Positions 1 to 7,900 of a DNA stretch of 53,226 nucleotides are shown here, piece after piece. The translations under genes were made by a program, and so were the position numbers. This DNA is from an uncultured Ruminococcus sp. GTDB lineage: Bacteria > Bacillota > Clostridia > Oscillospirales > Ruminococcaceae. Every line of letters begins with the position of its first letter. The first letter of the stretch is position 1. The notes beneath the pieces were generated by a model, which worked only from the letters and a program-made list of their open reading frames with translations, was not told the DNA's origin and did no database searches. Location of the stretch: contig NZ_CAMYUE010000016.1 of NCBI RefSeq assembly GCF_947301925.1, forward strand, positions 1 through 53,226, read 5' to 3'.

Positions 1-52
1 AAGCGTGGTGACACGTTCAGCTTGCGAGTACTAATCGGTCGAGGGCTTTTCC
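1..52 (+). rRNA. rrl: 23S rRNA, 3' end (partial)
   Basis: The first bases match the conserved 3' end of bacterial 23S rRNA, including the CTAATCGGTCGAGGGCTT segment that closes the molecule. The gene enters from the left edge, so only its last ~50 bases are visible. The exact mature end is estimated. It is followed by a spacer with its own promoter rather than directly by 5S rRNA. Confidence 0.9.
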
Positions 53-132
53 TTTTTACTTCATCCATTTGAGTTCCGCCTCGCATTACGCTTTATTCCT
101 TCAAAAGTTTTCAAAAAAATTGAAGAAAAGGC

Positions 133-161
133 TTGACAAGTCACTCTGAATGTGATATAAT
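133..161 (+). promoter_or_regulatory. Consensus sigma-A promoter for the tRNA-5S cluster
   Basis: TTGACA at 133-138 and TATAAT at 156-161 are separated by exactly 17 bases, a perfect housekeeping promoter. It lies between the 23S end and tRNA-Lys, so tRNA-Lys, tRNA-Glu, 5S rRNA and tRNA-Asn can be transcribed independently of the 16S-23S transcript. Confidence 0.9.
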
Positions 162-179
162 AGTTAAGCAGTTTGAAAT

Positions 180-255
180 GCACCATTAGCTCAGTTGGTA
201 GAGCAACTGACTCTTAATCAGTGGGTCCTGGGTTCGAGTCCCCGATGGTGCACCA
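180..255 (+). tRNA. tRNA-Lys (CTT)
   Basis: A full cloverleaf is visible: acceptor GCACCAT pairs with ATGGTGC, the anticodon loop CTCTTAA gives anticodon CTT, the T-arm contains GGTTCGAGTCC, and CCA is encoded at 253-255. It starts about 13 bases after the -10 box of the promoter. Confidence 0.95.
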
Positions 256-263
256 ATTTTTTT

Positions 264-335
264 GGCCCGTTGGTCAAGCGGTTAAGACACCGGCCTCTCA
301 CGCCGGTAACACCAGTTCGATTCTGGTACGGGTCA
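264..335 (+). tRNA. tRNA-Glu (CTC)
   Basis: Acceptor GGCCCGT pairs with ACGGGTC, and the anticodon stem CCGGC/GCCGG holds loop CTCTCAC with anticodon CTC. No CCA is encoded, unlike tRNA-Lys and tRNA-Asn in the same cluster, so CCA addition is needed. It sits 8 bases after tRNA-Lys and just before the 5S rRNA. Confidence 0.93.
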
Positions 336-343
336 CTTATATA

Positions 344-460
<117 letters not shown>

Positions 461-467
461 CATATAT

Positions 468-543
468 TCCTCCTTAGCTCAGTCGGTAGAGCACTCGGCT
501 GTTAACCGAGTTGTCGCCCGTTCGAGCCGGGCAGGGGGAGCCA
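468..543 (+). tRNA. tRNA-Asn (GTT)
   Basis: Acceptor TCCTCCT pairs with AGGGGGA, with G-U pairs. Anticodon stem CTCGG/CCGAG holds loop CTGTTAA with anticodon GTT, and CCA is encoded at 541-543. It is the last gene of the cluster and is followed by two hairpins. Confidence 0.95.
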
Positions 544-546
544 AAA

Positions 547-611
547 GAGCGTCTGCAACAGCAGGCGCTTTTGTTATATAAAAACGGAAGGCAGCCTGAG
601 CTGCCTTTTTT
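547..611 (+). terminator. Tandem terminators of the tRNA-5S cluster
   Basis: The first hairpin pairs GCGTCTGC with GCAGGCGC and runs into TTTTG at about 549-573. The second pairs AAGGCAG (588-594) with CTGCCTT (601-607) and is followed by Ts. The second hairpin also lies directly after the stop of the minus-strand zinc-ribbon gene and can act for both strands. Confidence 0.8.
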
Positions 612-1035
612 AATCGAATTTTCCGAGACTTACAAGCTGCGCCGTGAACATCTTGCACTTTGGACAGAAGGTTATGGAGCCTCTTGTCTTGCGCAGCAGA
701 GCTGAGTGACATGAGGGACATTCATGACGGAACTCCACTGACATGGTGAAATCCTGCCTGTTCATATACATCTCCTTGGCTATCTGAACGGAGAACTGCC
801 TGCATTCCATACACTGATACAGCTCAGTATCGCAGTTTATGTATATCTTTTCCCGCTCGTTCTTCATGAGCTGGCGTATGCTTTCGCCGTATTTTCCGTA
901 GAGAGCGGCGCTTCTGAGCTCTTCCTCGGCTTCTTCCGTGCGTTTATGATAGTCCTTGGTCATAGGTCTTCCGCCTGTGAAAAATTCTTCTTCGTAGCCG
1001 CATTCGTCGCATTTGTACTTGTATGATGTTCCCAT
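610..1035 (-). CDS. Small zinc-ribbon protein of unknown role
   Basis: A protein of about 141 residues with four CxxC pairs: CDEC near the N-terminus, CMEC in the middle, CPSC and CPKC near the C-terminus. This is the pattern of two zinc ribbons flanking a charged helical stretch. ATG at 1035 is chosen over an in-frame GTG at 1044 because AGGAG at 1045-1049 is correctly spaced from the ATG and overlaps the GTG region. It is a monocistronic gene, divergent from the GNAT gene, with its own TTGATT-N17-TAATAT promoter. No enzymatic motif is visible. It could be a nucleic-acid or metal-binding accessory protein, but the sequence does not show a function. Confidence 0.75.
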   Translation of the reverse strand: MGTSYKYKCDECGYEEEFFTGGRPMTKDYHKRTEEAEEELRSAALYGKYGESIRQLMKNEREKIYINCDTELYQCMECRQFSVQIAKEMYMNRQDFTMSVEFRHECPSCHSALLRKTRGSITFCPKCKMFTAQLVSLGKFD

Positions 1036-1064
1036 AGTCACCACTCCTTTCGGTTATTTATTCT

Positions 1065-1093
1065 ATATTACCACAGAATGTGGAAAAAATCAA
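1065..1093 (-). promoter_or_regulatory. Promoter of the zinc-ribbon gene
   Basis: On the minus strand TTGATT (1088-1093) and TAATAT (1065-1070) are 17 bases apart, about 30 bases upstream of the ATG at 1035. Confidence 0.65.
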
Positions 1094-1154
1094 GTATAAT
1101 ATGTTGACATTCGTGACGAAATATGTTATTTGTTCTGTTTTTTCTGAAAAAGGC

Positions 1155-1183
1155 TTGATTTGGCTTCAGACGGGTGGTATAAT
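1155..1183 (+). promoter_or_regulatory. Promoter of the GNAT gene
   Basis: TTGATT (1155-1160) and TATAAT (1178-1183) are separated by 17 bases and lie 32 bases upstream of the start codon. Confidence 0.75.
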
Positions 1184-1214
1184 ATGTACTATATTTTCAC
1201 GATGAGGTGATACG

Positions 1215-1712
1215 ATGGAGATACGGCACATTACGGAAAATGATGATTTAACCGCTGTCAGGGAGATATATGAGAAGAGCTGGAAGTTCGCATACAGGGA
1301 TATAGTTCCCATGGAATGGATGGAGAGCATACCAAAGGAAAAATGGGGAGGCAATGTGCTCCACAACGGCAGAACGGAGATAGGCGCTTTTGACGGCGAT
1401 AAGATCGTTGGTACCGCCAGCTTCGGGCCGTCGCGGTGGGAGGAGTTCGGCAGCTGCGGCGAGATAGTCACTATCTACCTGCTGCCCGATTATATGGGCA
1501 GGGGAATAGGCTCTCAGCTTATGAGGGTCTGCATAGAGGAACTGGAGTTCCTCGGCTACAGGGAGATACTGCTGTGGGTGCTGGAGGACAATATAAGGGC
1601 AAGACTGTTCTATGAGAGCCACGGCTTCGTTAAGACGGAGCATTATATGGACGATAATTTAGGCGGGAAGCCTCTCCGTGAGGTAATGTATATCCGCAGA
1701 ATGTGTGAATAA
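1215..1712 (+). CDS. GNAT-family N-acetyltransferase
   Basis: A 165-residue GNAT acetyltransferase, predicted to move acetyl from acetyl-CoA to an amine. The N-terminus MEIRHITENDDLTAVREIYEKS is a typical first strand-helix of the fold. The acetyl-CoA loop is seen as LLPDYMGRGIGSQLM (Q/RxxGxG/A type), followed by LGYREILLWVLEDNIRARLFYESHGF, the usual motif B. AGGTGA precedes the ATG. Length is normal for a single GNAT domain. It has its own promoter and stands alone, so its substrate cannot be inferred. The family includes Rim-like protein acetylases, antibiotic-modifying enzymes and polyamine acetylases. Confidence 0.9.
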   Translation: MEIRHITENDDLTAVREIYEKSWKFAYRDIVPMEWMESIPKEKWGGNVLHNGRTEIGAFDGDKIVGTASFGPSRWEEFGSCGEIVTIYLLPDYMGRGIGSQLMRVCIEELEFLGYREILLWVLEDNIRARLFYESHGFVKTEHYMDDNLGGKPLREVMYIRRMCE

Positions 1713-1767
1713 AATATGAACAAAACAGCGCATTTCACGCTAAAAAAATGCATTTCATGCAGGCGGC

Positions 1768-1796
1768 TTGATTTTTTCTGCTCATTGTATTATTAT
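1768..1796 (+). promoter_or_regulatory. Promoter of the candidate small RNA
   Basis: TTGATT (1768-1773) and TATTAT (1791-1796) are 17 bases apart. No open reading frame with a ribosome site follows; a terminator is reached about 200 bases downstream. Confidence 0.65.
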
Positions 1797-1802
1797 AGAT
1801 AT

Positions 1803-2001
1803 GTTGCTTGTGATGAGCAGCAGAGGAAAAAGCTTTAGTTGTACACCCCTTAATAAAAAAATCTCAGAATAAAAACAGTAACATCCTAACCCTAACTATC
1901 CCCATGTATGACTAATGCGATTCCTGATTCCACAAAAGGAGATCCCCTCTCCTTTGTGTTTCCTCACCTGAAAAACAGACTCTGCCGCGGGTCTGTTTTT
2001 T
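1803..2001 (+). ncRNA. Candidate structured small RNA of ~200 nt (6S-like?)
   Basis: A promoter-to-terminator unit without coding capacity. A closing helix can form between GAGGAAA (1823-1829) and TTTCCTC (1959-1965). It encloses a long A/C-rich, mostly unpaired interior and a strong hairpin CACAAAAGGAGA/TCTCCTTTGTG (1931-1958). A terminator hairpin follows directly at 1971-2001. The size, closing stem, open centre and segment TTTAGTTGTACACC around 1835 are reminiscent of Firmicutes 6S RNA, but I cannot align it here. Family assignment is therefore open; the existence of a transcript is the firmer claim. Confidence 0.5.
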
Positions 2002-2046
2002 GCTTTTTATACCGTTTTATCAGCAGAGCACGAGCTCTGCTTTTTT
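1971..2046 (+). terminator. Two successive terminators
   Basis: Hairpin 1 pairs AAAAACAGAC (1971-1980) with GTCTGTTTTTT (1991-2001). Hairpin 2 pairs AGCAGAGC (2022-2029) with GCTCTGCT (2034-2041) and ends in a T run. Together they separate the small RNA from surface locus 1. Confidence 0.85.
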
Positions 2047-2058
2047 CATTCCCGTGAA

Positions 2059-2070
2059 TTGTTCCACAAA
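2059..2070 (-). repeat. Intergenic motif TTTGTGGAACAA (copy 1)
   Basis: The minus-strand sequence TTTGTGGAACAA also occurs exactly at 23341-23352 and 42121-42132, with a 10-base match at 43854-43863. All are in upstream regions. This copy lies about 110 bases before the promoter of surface locus 1. A regulatory role is inferred only from recurrence. Confidence 0.4.
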
Positions 2071-2179
2071 AAAATCCCCCATTGAAAAAAGCGAAAATAA
2101 ATAATTGTGCGACTTTCATAAACTGCGGCGCGGCGGCTTGTACAAAAGGTAATTCTTTATTTAAAAGGTGGCTTTTCCC

Positions 2180-2208
2180 TTGATTAATATATATAAATAT
2201 GATATAAT
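2180..2208 (+). promoter_or_regulatory. Promoter of surface locus 1
   Basis: TTGATT (2180-2185) and TATAAT (2203-2208) with a 17-base A/T-rich spacer, 55 bases upstream of the first ATG. The five following genes are tightly spaced on the same strand and end at a terminator at 12713, so this is probably a single operon promoter. Confidence 0.8.
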
Positions 2209-2263
2209 ATCATTGGATTATTATACCCTTTTATACCTGTCACTCAAGGAAAGGAGGAGGAAT

Positions 2264-2983
2264 ATGACGCCTAAAAAACGAATACTTCTGATAATATCCG
2301 CAGGCGTTCTGCTGCTTATCGCGGCCATGTCCGCTATGCTGTCCTCGTCCGACGGTGTGACCAACCGATTCAGGTCGGGCAGGTTCGACATCGTGCTTGA
2401 GGAGCCCTCATGGACTCATGACCATACACAGGCAGTGCCCAACGAGGTGCTCCCGAAGGATCCGCAGGTAAGGAACAAGGGAGAAGTCGATTCCTTCGTC
2501 TTTCTTGAAGTGGAAGTTCCCTATTACGATGAGCTTGTCACCGAAAGGGAGGACGGTACCGCAGCGGCAAAGAGATCGCTGCCCGTTGTGAAGTTCGTAT
2601 GCAGCGGCAAGGAGCCTTCGTATGACGGAACAGAGACTGCTGCACAGACCGTAAATGACGGCTGGCTGGAGCTTTCGGACAGTCCCGTCAAGGACGAGGA
2701 AAACAAGACCTTTACATATATCTACGCCTATGTAGGCGGAGAAGCTGATTCCATGGAGGTAGTTGCTCCCGACAGCGTTACAGGAAAGCTCTTTGACGGT
2801 ATAAAGCTCTGTAACGCCCGTGAGTCTGAGGCTGATACCGAGCCCTTTATCGAGAACAAGACCATGAGCGTAAAGGTCAGGGCAAGAGGAATACAGACGG
2901 AATACCTGAAATCGACTTCCGAGACCGAGACCGATCCCGAAAAGGTATGGGAAGTTCTTGCAGGCCTCGGGAAAGGCACATGA
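2264..2983 (+). CDS. SipW-type exported protein, BsaA/TasA-like (locus 1)
   Basis: A 239-residue secreted protein of the TasA/BsaA/camelysin kind, whose members are released by SipW-type signal peptidases and form surface or biofilm fibres. Residues 1-26 are a Lys-rich start plus hydrophobic helix ending MSAMLSSSDGVTNRF, the usual cut region. It is followed by FDIVLEE and the family-typical DPQVRNKGEVDSFVFLEVEVP. The ATG at 2264 follows a strong GGAGGAGG; an in-frame ATG at 2168 lies upstream of the promoter and is rejected. It overlaps the next gene, the peptidase that presumably processes it, by four bases (ATGA). It has no sorting signal. Confidence 0.75.
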   Translation: MTPKKRILLIISAGVLLLIAAMSAMLSSSDGVTNRFRSGRFDIVLEEPSWTHDHTQAVPNEVLPKDPQVRNKGEVDSFVFLEVEVPYYDELVTEREDGTAAAKRSLPVVKFVCSGKEPSYDGTETAAQTVNDGWLELSDSPVKDEENKTFTYIYAYVGGEADSMEVVAPDSVTGKLFDGIKLCNARESEADTEPFIENKTMSVKVRARGIQTEYLKSTSETETDPEKVWEVLAGLGKGT

Positions 2984-3489
2984 TGGAAGAAAAGAAGCTC
3001 TCCGCACCTGTCAGGGTCATAAGGGCGGTATACAATATCCTGGCAACAGCGCTGATAGCTCTCGGAGCGGGGGTGGCGCTGCTCTGGATAGCGGGCATAA
3101 GACCCTATGCAGTGGTGTCGGGCTCTATGGAGCCTGAGATCAGTGTGGGCAGCGTCTGCGTCGTCAACCATAACGCTTCGTACAGCAAGATAAAAAAAGG
3201 CGATATCATAGCCTTCAGGGCGGGGGAGGACGTGCTTGTCACCCACAGAGCCGTCAGTGTGACGGAGGACGGTATAATCACAAAGGGCGATGCCAATAAC
3301 ACCGAGGACGCCGCTCCCGTAAAAAAGAAGGACTTCGTGGGAAAGACCATGTTCTCAATACCGCTGATAGGATATATCATCACATTCGTACATACGCGGC
3401 ACGGCCTTATAGCTTCCGCCGCAGTACTTGCGGCATTCATACTCATAGGAGCCGCTATCCCCGACAAAAAGAGGGAAAAGAAAAAATAA
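2980..3489 (+). CDS. sipW: SipW-type signal peptidase I (locus 1)
   Basis: A 169-residue membrane peptidase of the ER/SipW subtype. Residues 15-40 form the N-terminal membrane helix. Box B contains VSGSMEPEISVG with nucleophile Ser49, and the Ser/His type is shown by VTHRAV with His89 in place of the usual Lys. Box E is KGDANNTEDAAPV, and a second membrane helix lies at about 145-163 before a basic tail. The start ATG overlaps the TGA of the preceding gene. It is flanked by three exported proteins with SipW-like leaders, which makes them its likely substrates. A second paralogue is encoded at 22510-23124. Confidence 0.9.
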   Translation: MMEEKKLSAPVRVIRAVYNILATALIALGAGVALLWIAGIRPYAVVSGSMEPEISVGSVCVVNHNASYSKIKKGDIIAFRAGEDVLVTHRAVSVTEDGIITKGDANNTEDAAPVKKKDFVGKTMFSIPLIGYIITFVHTRHGLIASAAVLAAFILIGAAIPDKKREKKK

Positions 3490-3509
3490 ACGAAAGGCAG
3501 GACTGGCAG

Positions 3510-4202
3510 ATGGATAAGAAAAAGCTCATAGCTGTTTCGGCGGCAGGCATGCTGCTGCTCTTATGCAGTCTTGCCGTTGCCTATTTTACAGATCAGGACA
3601 CGAAGAACAACGTATTCACTGTGGGAAATGTGGCTCTGGAGCTCAATGAGGAGCACTTCACCGACAAGCAGCTTGCAAGGGCTGACGTAAGGCTGGACAA
3701 GGATCCTACCGTGAAGAATACAGGCAAAAACGACGAATATGTCTTCCTTGAGGTCAAGGTACCCAAGGCTGAGGTAACGCTTCTGGACAGCAACGGACAG
3801 AAGTTGCCGCCAAAGGCTCTGCATGAGCTGTTCAGCTTCTTCGGAAGCGGCAGCACCACTGTCAGCGGCAGCGATAACTTCGGCTACAACAGCAGCTCCG
3901 CTTCGGCAGACGGCTGGGTATTCCTTGAAAAGACCGAGGCCGCCGACGCTGATACCTATGTTTTCGGCTACAGCACAAGGCTCACGGCAGGGGACGAGAC
4001 CGTCAGCCTTTTCGATAAGTTCGCACTGAGAAAGTTCATCGAGGAGGAAGTGGCAGGCGGGACCATGCTGGAGATACCCGTCAATGCCTACGGCATACAG
4101 GCGGACAATATAGACGGCGTGAGCGGACTTCCCGAAAGCGGCAGCCTTACTGCAGCACAGCTCACGGATATATTTGAGATATGCAGAAACAAACAGAACT
4201 GA
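3510..4202 (+). CDS. TasA/BsaA-like exported protein (locus 1, second)
   Basis: A 230-residue protein with the clearest TasA-type leader in this locus: MDKKKLIAVSAAGMLLLLCS followed by LAVAYFTDQDTKNNVFTVGNV. The AYFTD and NxFTxGNV pattern is characteristic of SipW-processed fibre proteins. The body contains DPTVKNTGKNDEYVFLEVKVPKA, closely parallel to the first exported protein of the operon. A Ser/Gly-rich loop lies at about residues 112-133. It is probably exported to the cell surface after cleavage by the adjacent SipW, and may be a fibre subunit. It begins 20 bases after sipW with AAAGGCAGG as ribosome site. Confidence 0.8.
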   Translation: MDKKKLIAVSAAGMLLLLCSLAVAYFTDQDTKNNVFTVGNVALELNEEHFTDKQLARADVRLDKDPTVKNTGKNDEYVFLEVKVPKAEVTLLDSNGQKLPPKALHELFSFFGSGSTTVSGSDNFGYNSSSASADGWVFLEKTEAADADTYVFGYSTRLTAGDETVSLFDKFALRKFIEEEVAGGTMLEIPVNAYGIQADNIDGVSGLPESGSLTAAQLTDIFEICRNKQN

Positions 4203-4215
4203 GCGGAGGCAGGAT

Positions 4216-4884
4216 ATGAAAAAAAGAAAAGTCTTTACGGGCTCGGCAGTCCTGCTTGCCGTGCTTGCGGCAGCAGGCGGCATAATGGCATATCTCGGAG
4301 CTTCCGATGACGCCGGGAATACCGTGGAGGTGGCTCACGACAAGATATCGGTGACGGAGAATTTCCCCAGACCATCCGATCTTGCGGTCAATGCCAATAA
4401 CTACTATACCAAGGAGGTCGGCGTTGCCAATACGGGCAATGTGGACTGCTATATCAGAGTATATGTGGACTTTCCCGATTCACGCACAGCGGCAGGCTCT
4501 TACTATTCCGCCGACGGCACCAACTACTACAGCGCCGTCAGGGACGCGGATATGGCAGGGGATACCACTGAGACGGACGGCGATAATATACTCCACACAC
4601 AGAGCTTTGTGAATATGCTCAACAGCCGGGACGGCAAGTGGATATTTGTTCCCGACAATGACGACAATGACAGGCTGAAGGGCTATTTTTACTATAAGGA
4701 TCCTGTTGAGCCGGGTAAAAAGACGGACGATCTTTTTACCGACGTGCTCATAAAAACAGGGGACGCCCCCGAGACCCTCGACCTTGTGGTCTATGCGGAA
4801 TCGGTGGACAGCGTATATGAGGATAACGGACAGGCAAGGACCTACGGCAGCTATGCCGACGCATGGGAAGCCTTCCTTAACTGA
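4216..4884 (+). CDS. SipW-type exported protein (locus 1, third)
   Basis: A 222-residue exported protein. The leader MKKRKVFTGSAVLLAVLAAA runs into GGIMAYLGASDDAGNTVEVA, a TasA-like cut region. The following text has the family phrases FPRPSDLAVNANNYYTKEVGVANTGNVDCYIRVYVDFPDS (given here as family features around residues 48-95): a beta-rich domain resembling the alternate-signal exported proteins of clostridia. The ATG at 4216 with GGCAGGA just upstream is preferred over an earlier in-frame ATG inside the preceding gene. Three paralogous exported proteins in one operon suggest a major subunit plus minor or capping subunits, but their roles cannot be told apart from sequence alone. Confidence 0.7.
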   Translation: MKKRKVFTGSAVLLAVLAAAGGIMAYLGASDDAGNTVEVAHDKISVTENFPRPSDLAVNANNYYTKEVGVANTGNVDCYIRVYVDFPDSRTAAGSYYSADGTNYYSAVRDADMAGDTTETDGDNILHTQSFVNMLNSRDGKWIFVPDNDDNDRLKGYFYYKDPVEPGKKTDDLFTDVLIKTGDAPETLDLVVYAESVDSVYEDNGQARTYGSYADAWEAFLN

Positions 4885-4917
4885 TAATCTGTGATCTCTC
4901 GGAAAGGGGGGAGAAGA

Positions 4918-7900
4918 TTGACTGCAAACAGAAAGAATGTATTTTTCAGGCTGATAGCTTTGATGCTATGCTTTGCCGTGGCGCTGGGAAGCAGCTCCGT
5001 AATGGAAGCTGTCAGAGCCTTTGCCGAGGGCGCGGACGACGAGTCGGAGAAGTATTCCGCCTCCATAACATGGCGTAAGGACGACAACTCGGGAAACGCG
5101 GGGAATCCGTATGTCATCAGCGAGTCCGAGAGCAAGCGCGAGTACATATACATGGGTATCAATATCAGGAATACAAGCTCGGTAAACCTTATGCCGGGAG
5201 AATTCACGCTGAAGCTGACAGGTCTTGCGGATCTGAAGCGCGGCGGAAAGCTGAAGCTTGTGGAGGACGATCCTGTTTTTTCCGAAAACTGGAGCATCGT
5301 CAACACGGGCACTGACGGCAGCAGCTATATTCTTGTGAACAAGAAGCCCATAAACAAGCAGGTCCTCTCTACTCTCCACTGGGAGATAAATGCGCGTGAC
5401 GCCGTAGCTCTGGAGGAGAACGAGAATGAAGAGCTGGTTCACTTCATGAGGACCATAGAGGCTTCATATGAGGTGAACAGATACAAGAGAGACGATGAGG
5501 GCAGATGTCTCGATGAGAACGGCAACGTCATCGGAGATGACGGCTTCCTCAGGGACGGCAGCGGCAGATACGCCTGCATAGGCGACGACGGCAGCCTTTA
5601 CGGTATCGTCCCCAACGGCAGCGATCCCACCGAAGGACTTCTTGTGGACAGCGACGGCTATTACCGCACCGAAGACGGCGACAGACTTTACTACGACAGC
5701 GATGAGGACAAGTATTACAAGGTGGATGGAAACGGCCATATCATCACCATCGGCGGCCAGCCCGTTACAGGTCAGCCCGTTACAGGCTCGGCACAGCAAG
5801 GCGAGCCCGTTATGGAGTATGACGGCGAGCCTGTGGATACCAATACTCTCGATATAGATTTCTTCACCGAGCACGATAATGTAACCGTTACCGTTACGGG
5901 CAGCGAGGTTGACGCGGTTCAGGCAGAGGATCTCAACAACAGGTATTCATGGTACAACTTCAGGGTACAGGTGGATCAGGAGAAGAAGGCCAGAGGCATA
6001 CACGACTCCGATCTGTTCATAGCCATCGACCTTCCCGAGGGACTTGACCCTGCGGATATCTCCGTTGTGGACAGCAGGGGAAATCCCGTTACTCTGACAA
6101 GACAGGTAGTTGACGGCGTTGAGCGTCTCGGCTTCTATGAGTACAAGAACAGAAACGGCGACATAAACAGCTATAAGACCGATTACCGCGTAGGCGTCCT
6201 GAAAACAAAGATAGATCCCGACGACGAGGAGAAGAACAAGATAAGGTTCACCGGCATATCAAGGGTGCTCTTTAACGATGAGAAGGTCTCCGAGATATAC
6301 AGTGATACCGCCAAGACCACCTATGAGGACACAGGCGAGACCGAGGACGTTACCGTTATAACTGTTCCCGATTACGGCGATCAGTTTTATGATCCCGGCA
6401 GGATAGCCTTCTCCAAGAGCAATTCAAAGTATGAGAACAAGAATCATACAGATCCGGGAAACAACACCTCAAAGAAGCTGCTTTCGGGCAACCTCTTCAG
6501 CGGTCAGGTCATCACCTTCGATCTCTGCGCCGACATAAAGAAAAATCAGAGAATGAGCGCTCCGTCGAGCCTGGTCACTGTTGCGGACAGGATAAGGGAG
6601 GTCATCGAGGGCAATGTTATACCCTCCTCCGAGGCCATACCCGACAGCGTTAAATACGACCTTGTCATAGGCGATGACACTCTCGGTATCGCATACCAAT
6701 CGGGAGAGACATCAAGGGTGCTTGACAAGGGCGAGTATACTATACTCAATGTGACGATACCTGCGGGCATATACCATGCCAGCGACGCGGAGGACGGCAG
6801 CTACAGCACAGGCGACGGCTACAGATATGAGCTGTACGTCAGCACTGACGGCGGCGAGAGCTTTGCCAAGACCGAGGAGGGCTATACCTCCATGAGCAGC
6901 AGCCAGACCCTGAACGTCAACGGCGACGCCTTTTATATCGTCATAAAGGATCTGGACAAGATCGTAAACGACAAGCATTTCAAGACAAATGTGAAATTCA
7001 GCCTCGACTCCGAAAAGCCCGAGAACGAGATACTTCTCAGGAGCGACAGTACCTTTGAGGATTCGGCTGCAAGGATAGTCAACTACGGCTATATGCAGAT
7101 GATCTACAGCATTGACGACCAGCTCTACGACCTTGCTGCGGGACATACTCCCTACAGCAATCCCGTCAACGGCAATTCCGCTATAGAGGAAGCTGTAAAC
7201 GGACGTACTGCCGACCTTGAAAGAGAGGCATACCTCCGCAGGAGCTATTCAAACGTCTTTCTGAGAACAGATGTCACCGCTCTGACGTCAAGGACAGAGT
7301 TCACCTCTCTTCTTACCAGAGGAAGACACTGGGACGGCATTTCGCAGGACGATCCGAGCAAATATATGGACAGATGGTTCGGTACGGTTACCACAAAGGG
7401 TACTCTTTTATCGGAAAATCCCGGTACACTGAAGAAGTTCACCTTAAAGGCCGTGCTTCCCGAGTACCTTGAGCTGAGGGATCCCTCTTTGCAGTCTATA
7501 AAGGATTCGCTGAAATTCAGCGGCACAGACTTCGGAACCAGGGCTCTGTTCGATGCGGGAGTGCTCAGCGGCGAGAACACTTCGTTCAGACTTGCCGAGA
7601 ATCCCGACGGTACAAAGACCATCGAGATAGACTTCGATTTTTCGGGAAATCCTCTCCTTGCCAGCGCACTCACATCTGTTGAGTTCAGCTATGACGTGTA
7701 CGTTGAGGACGACAATCCCGCTATTGACAGAGAAAAGCCCTTCAAGGTAACTTCAGGCACATCTCTGCTGGATCAGGGCAGAAAGGTCACTGTGGGTTCA
7801 GGCTCAAACAACGGCAGACTCACCGACAGCAGAACAGTATCATCATCAGCCGAGAGCTATATCGGCATTACCGATATAGTAATGAAGACAGAGCTGGACA

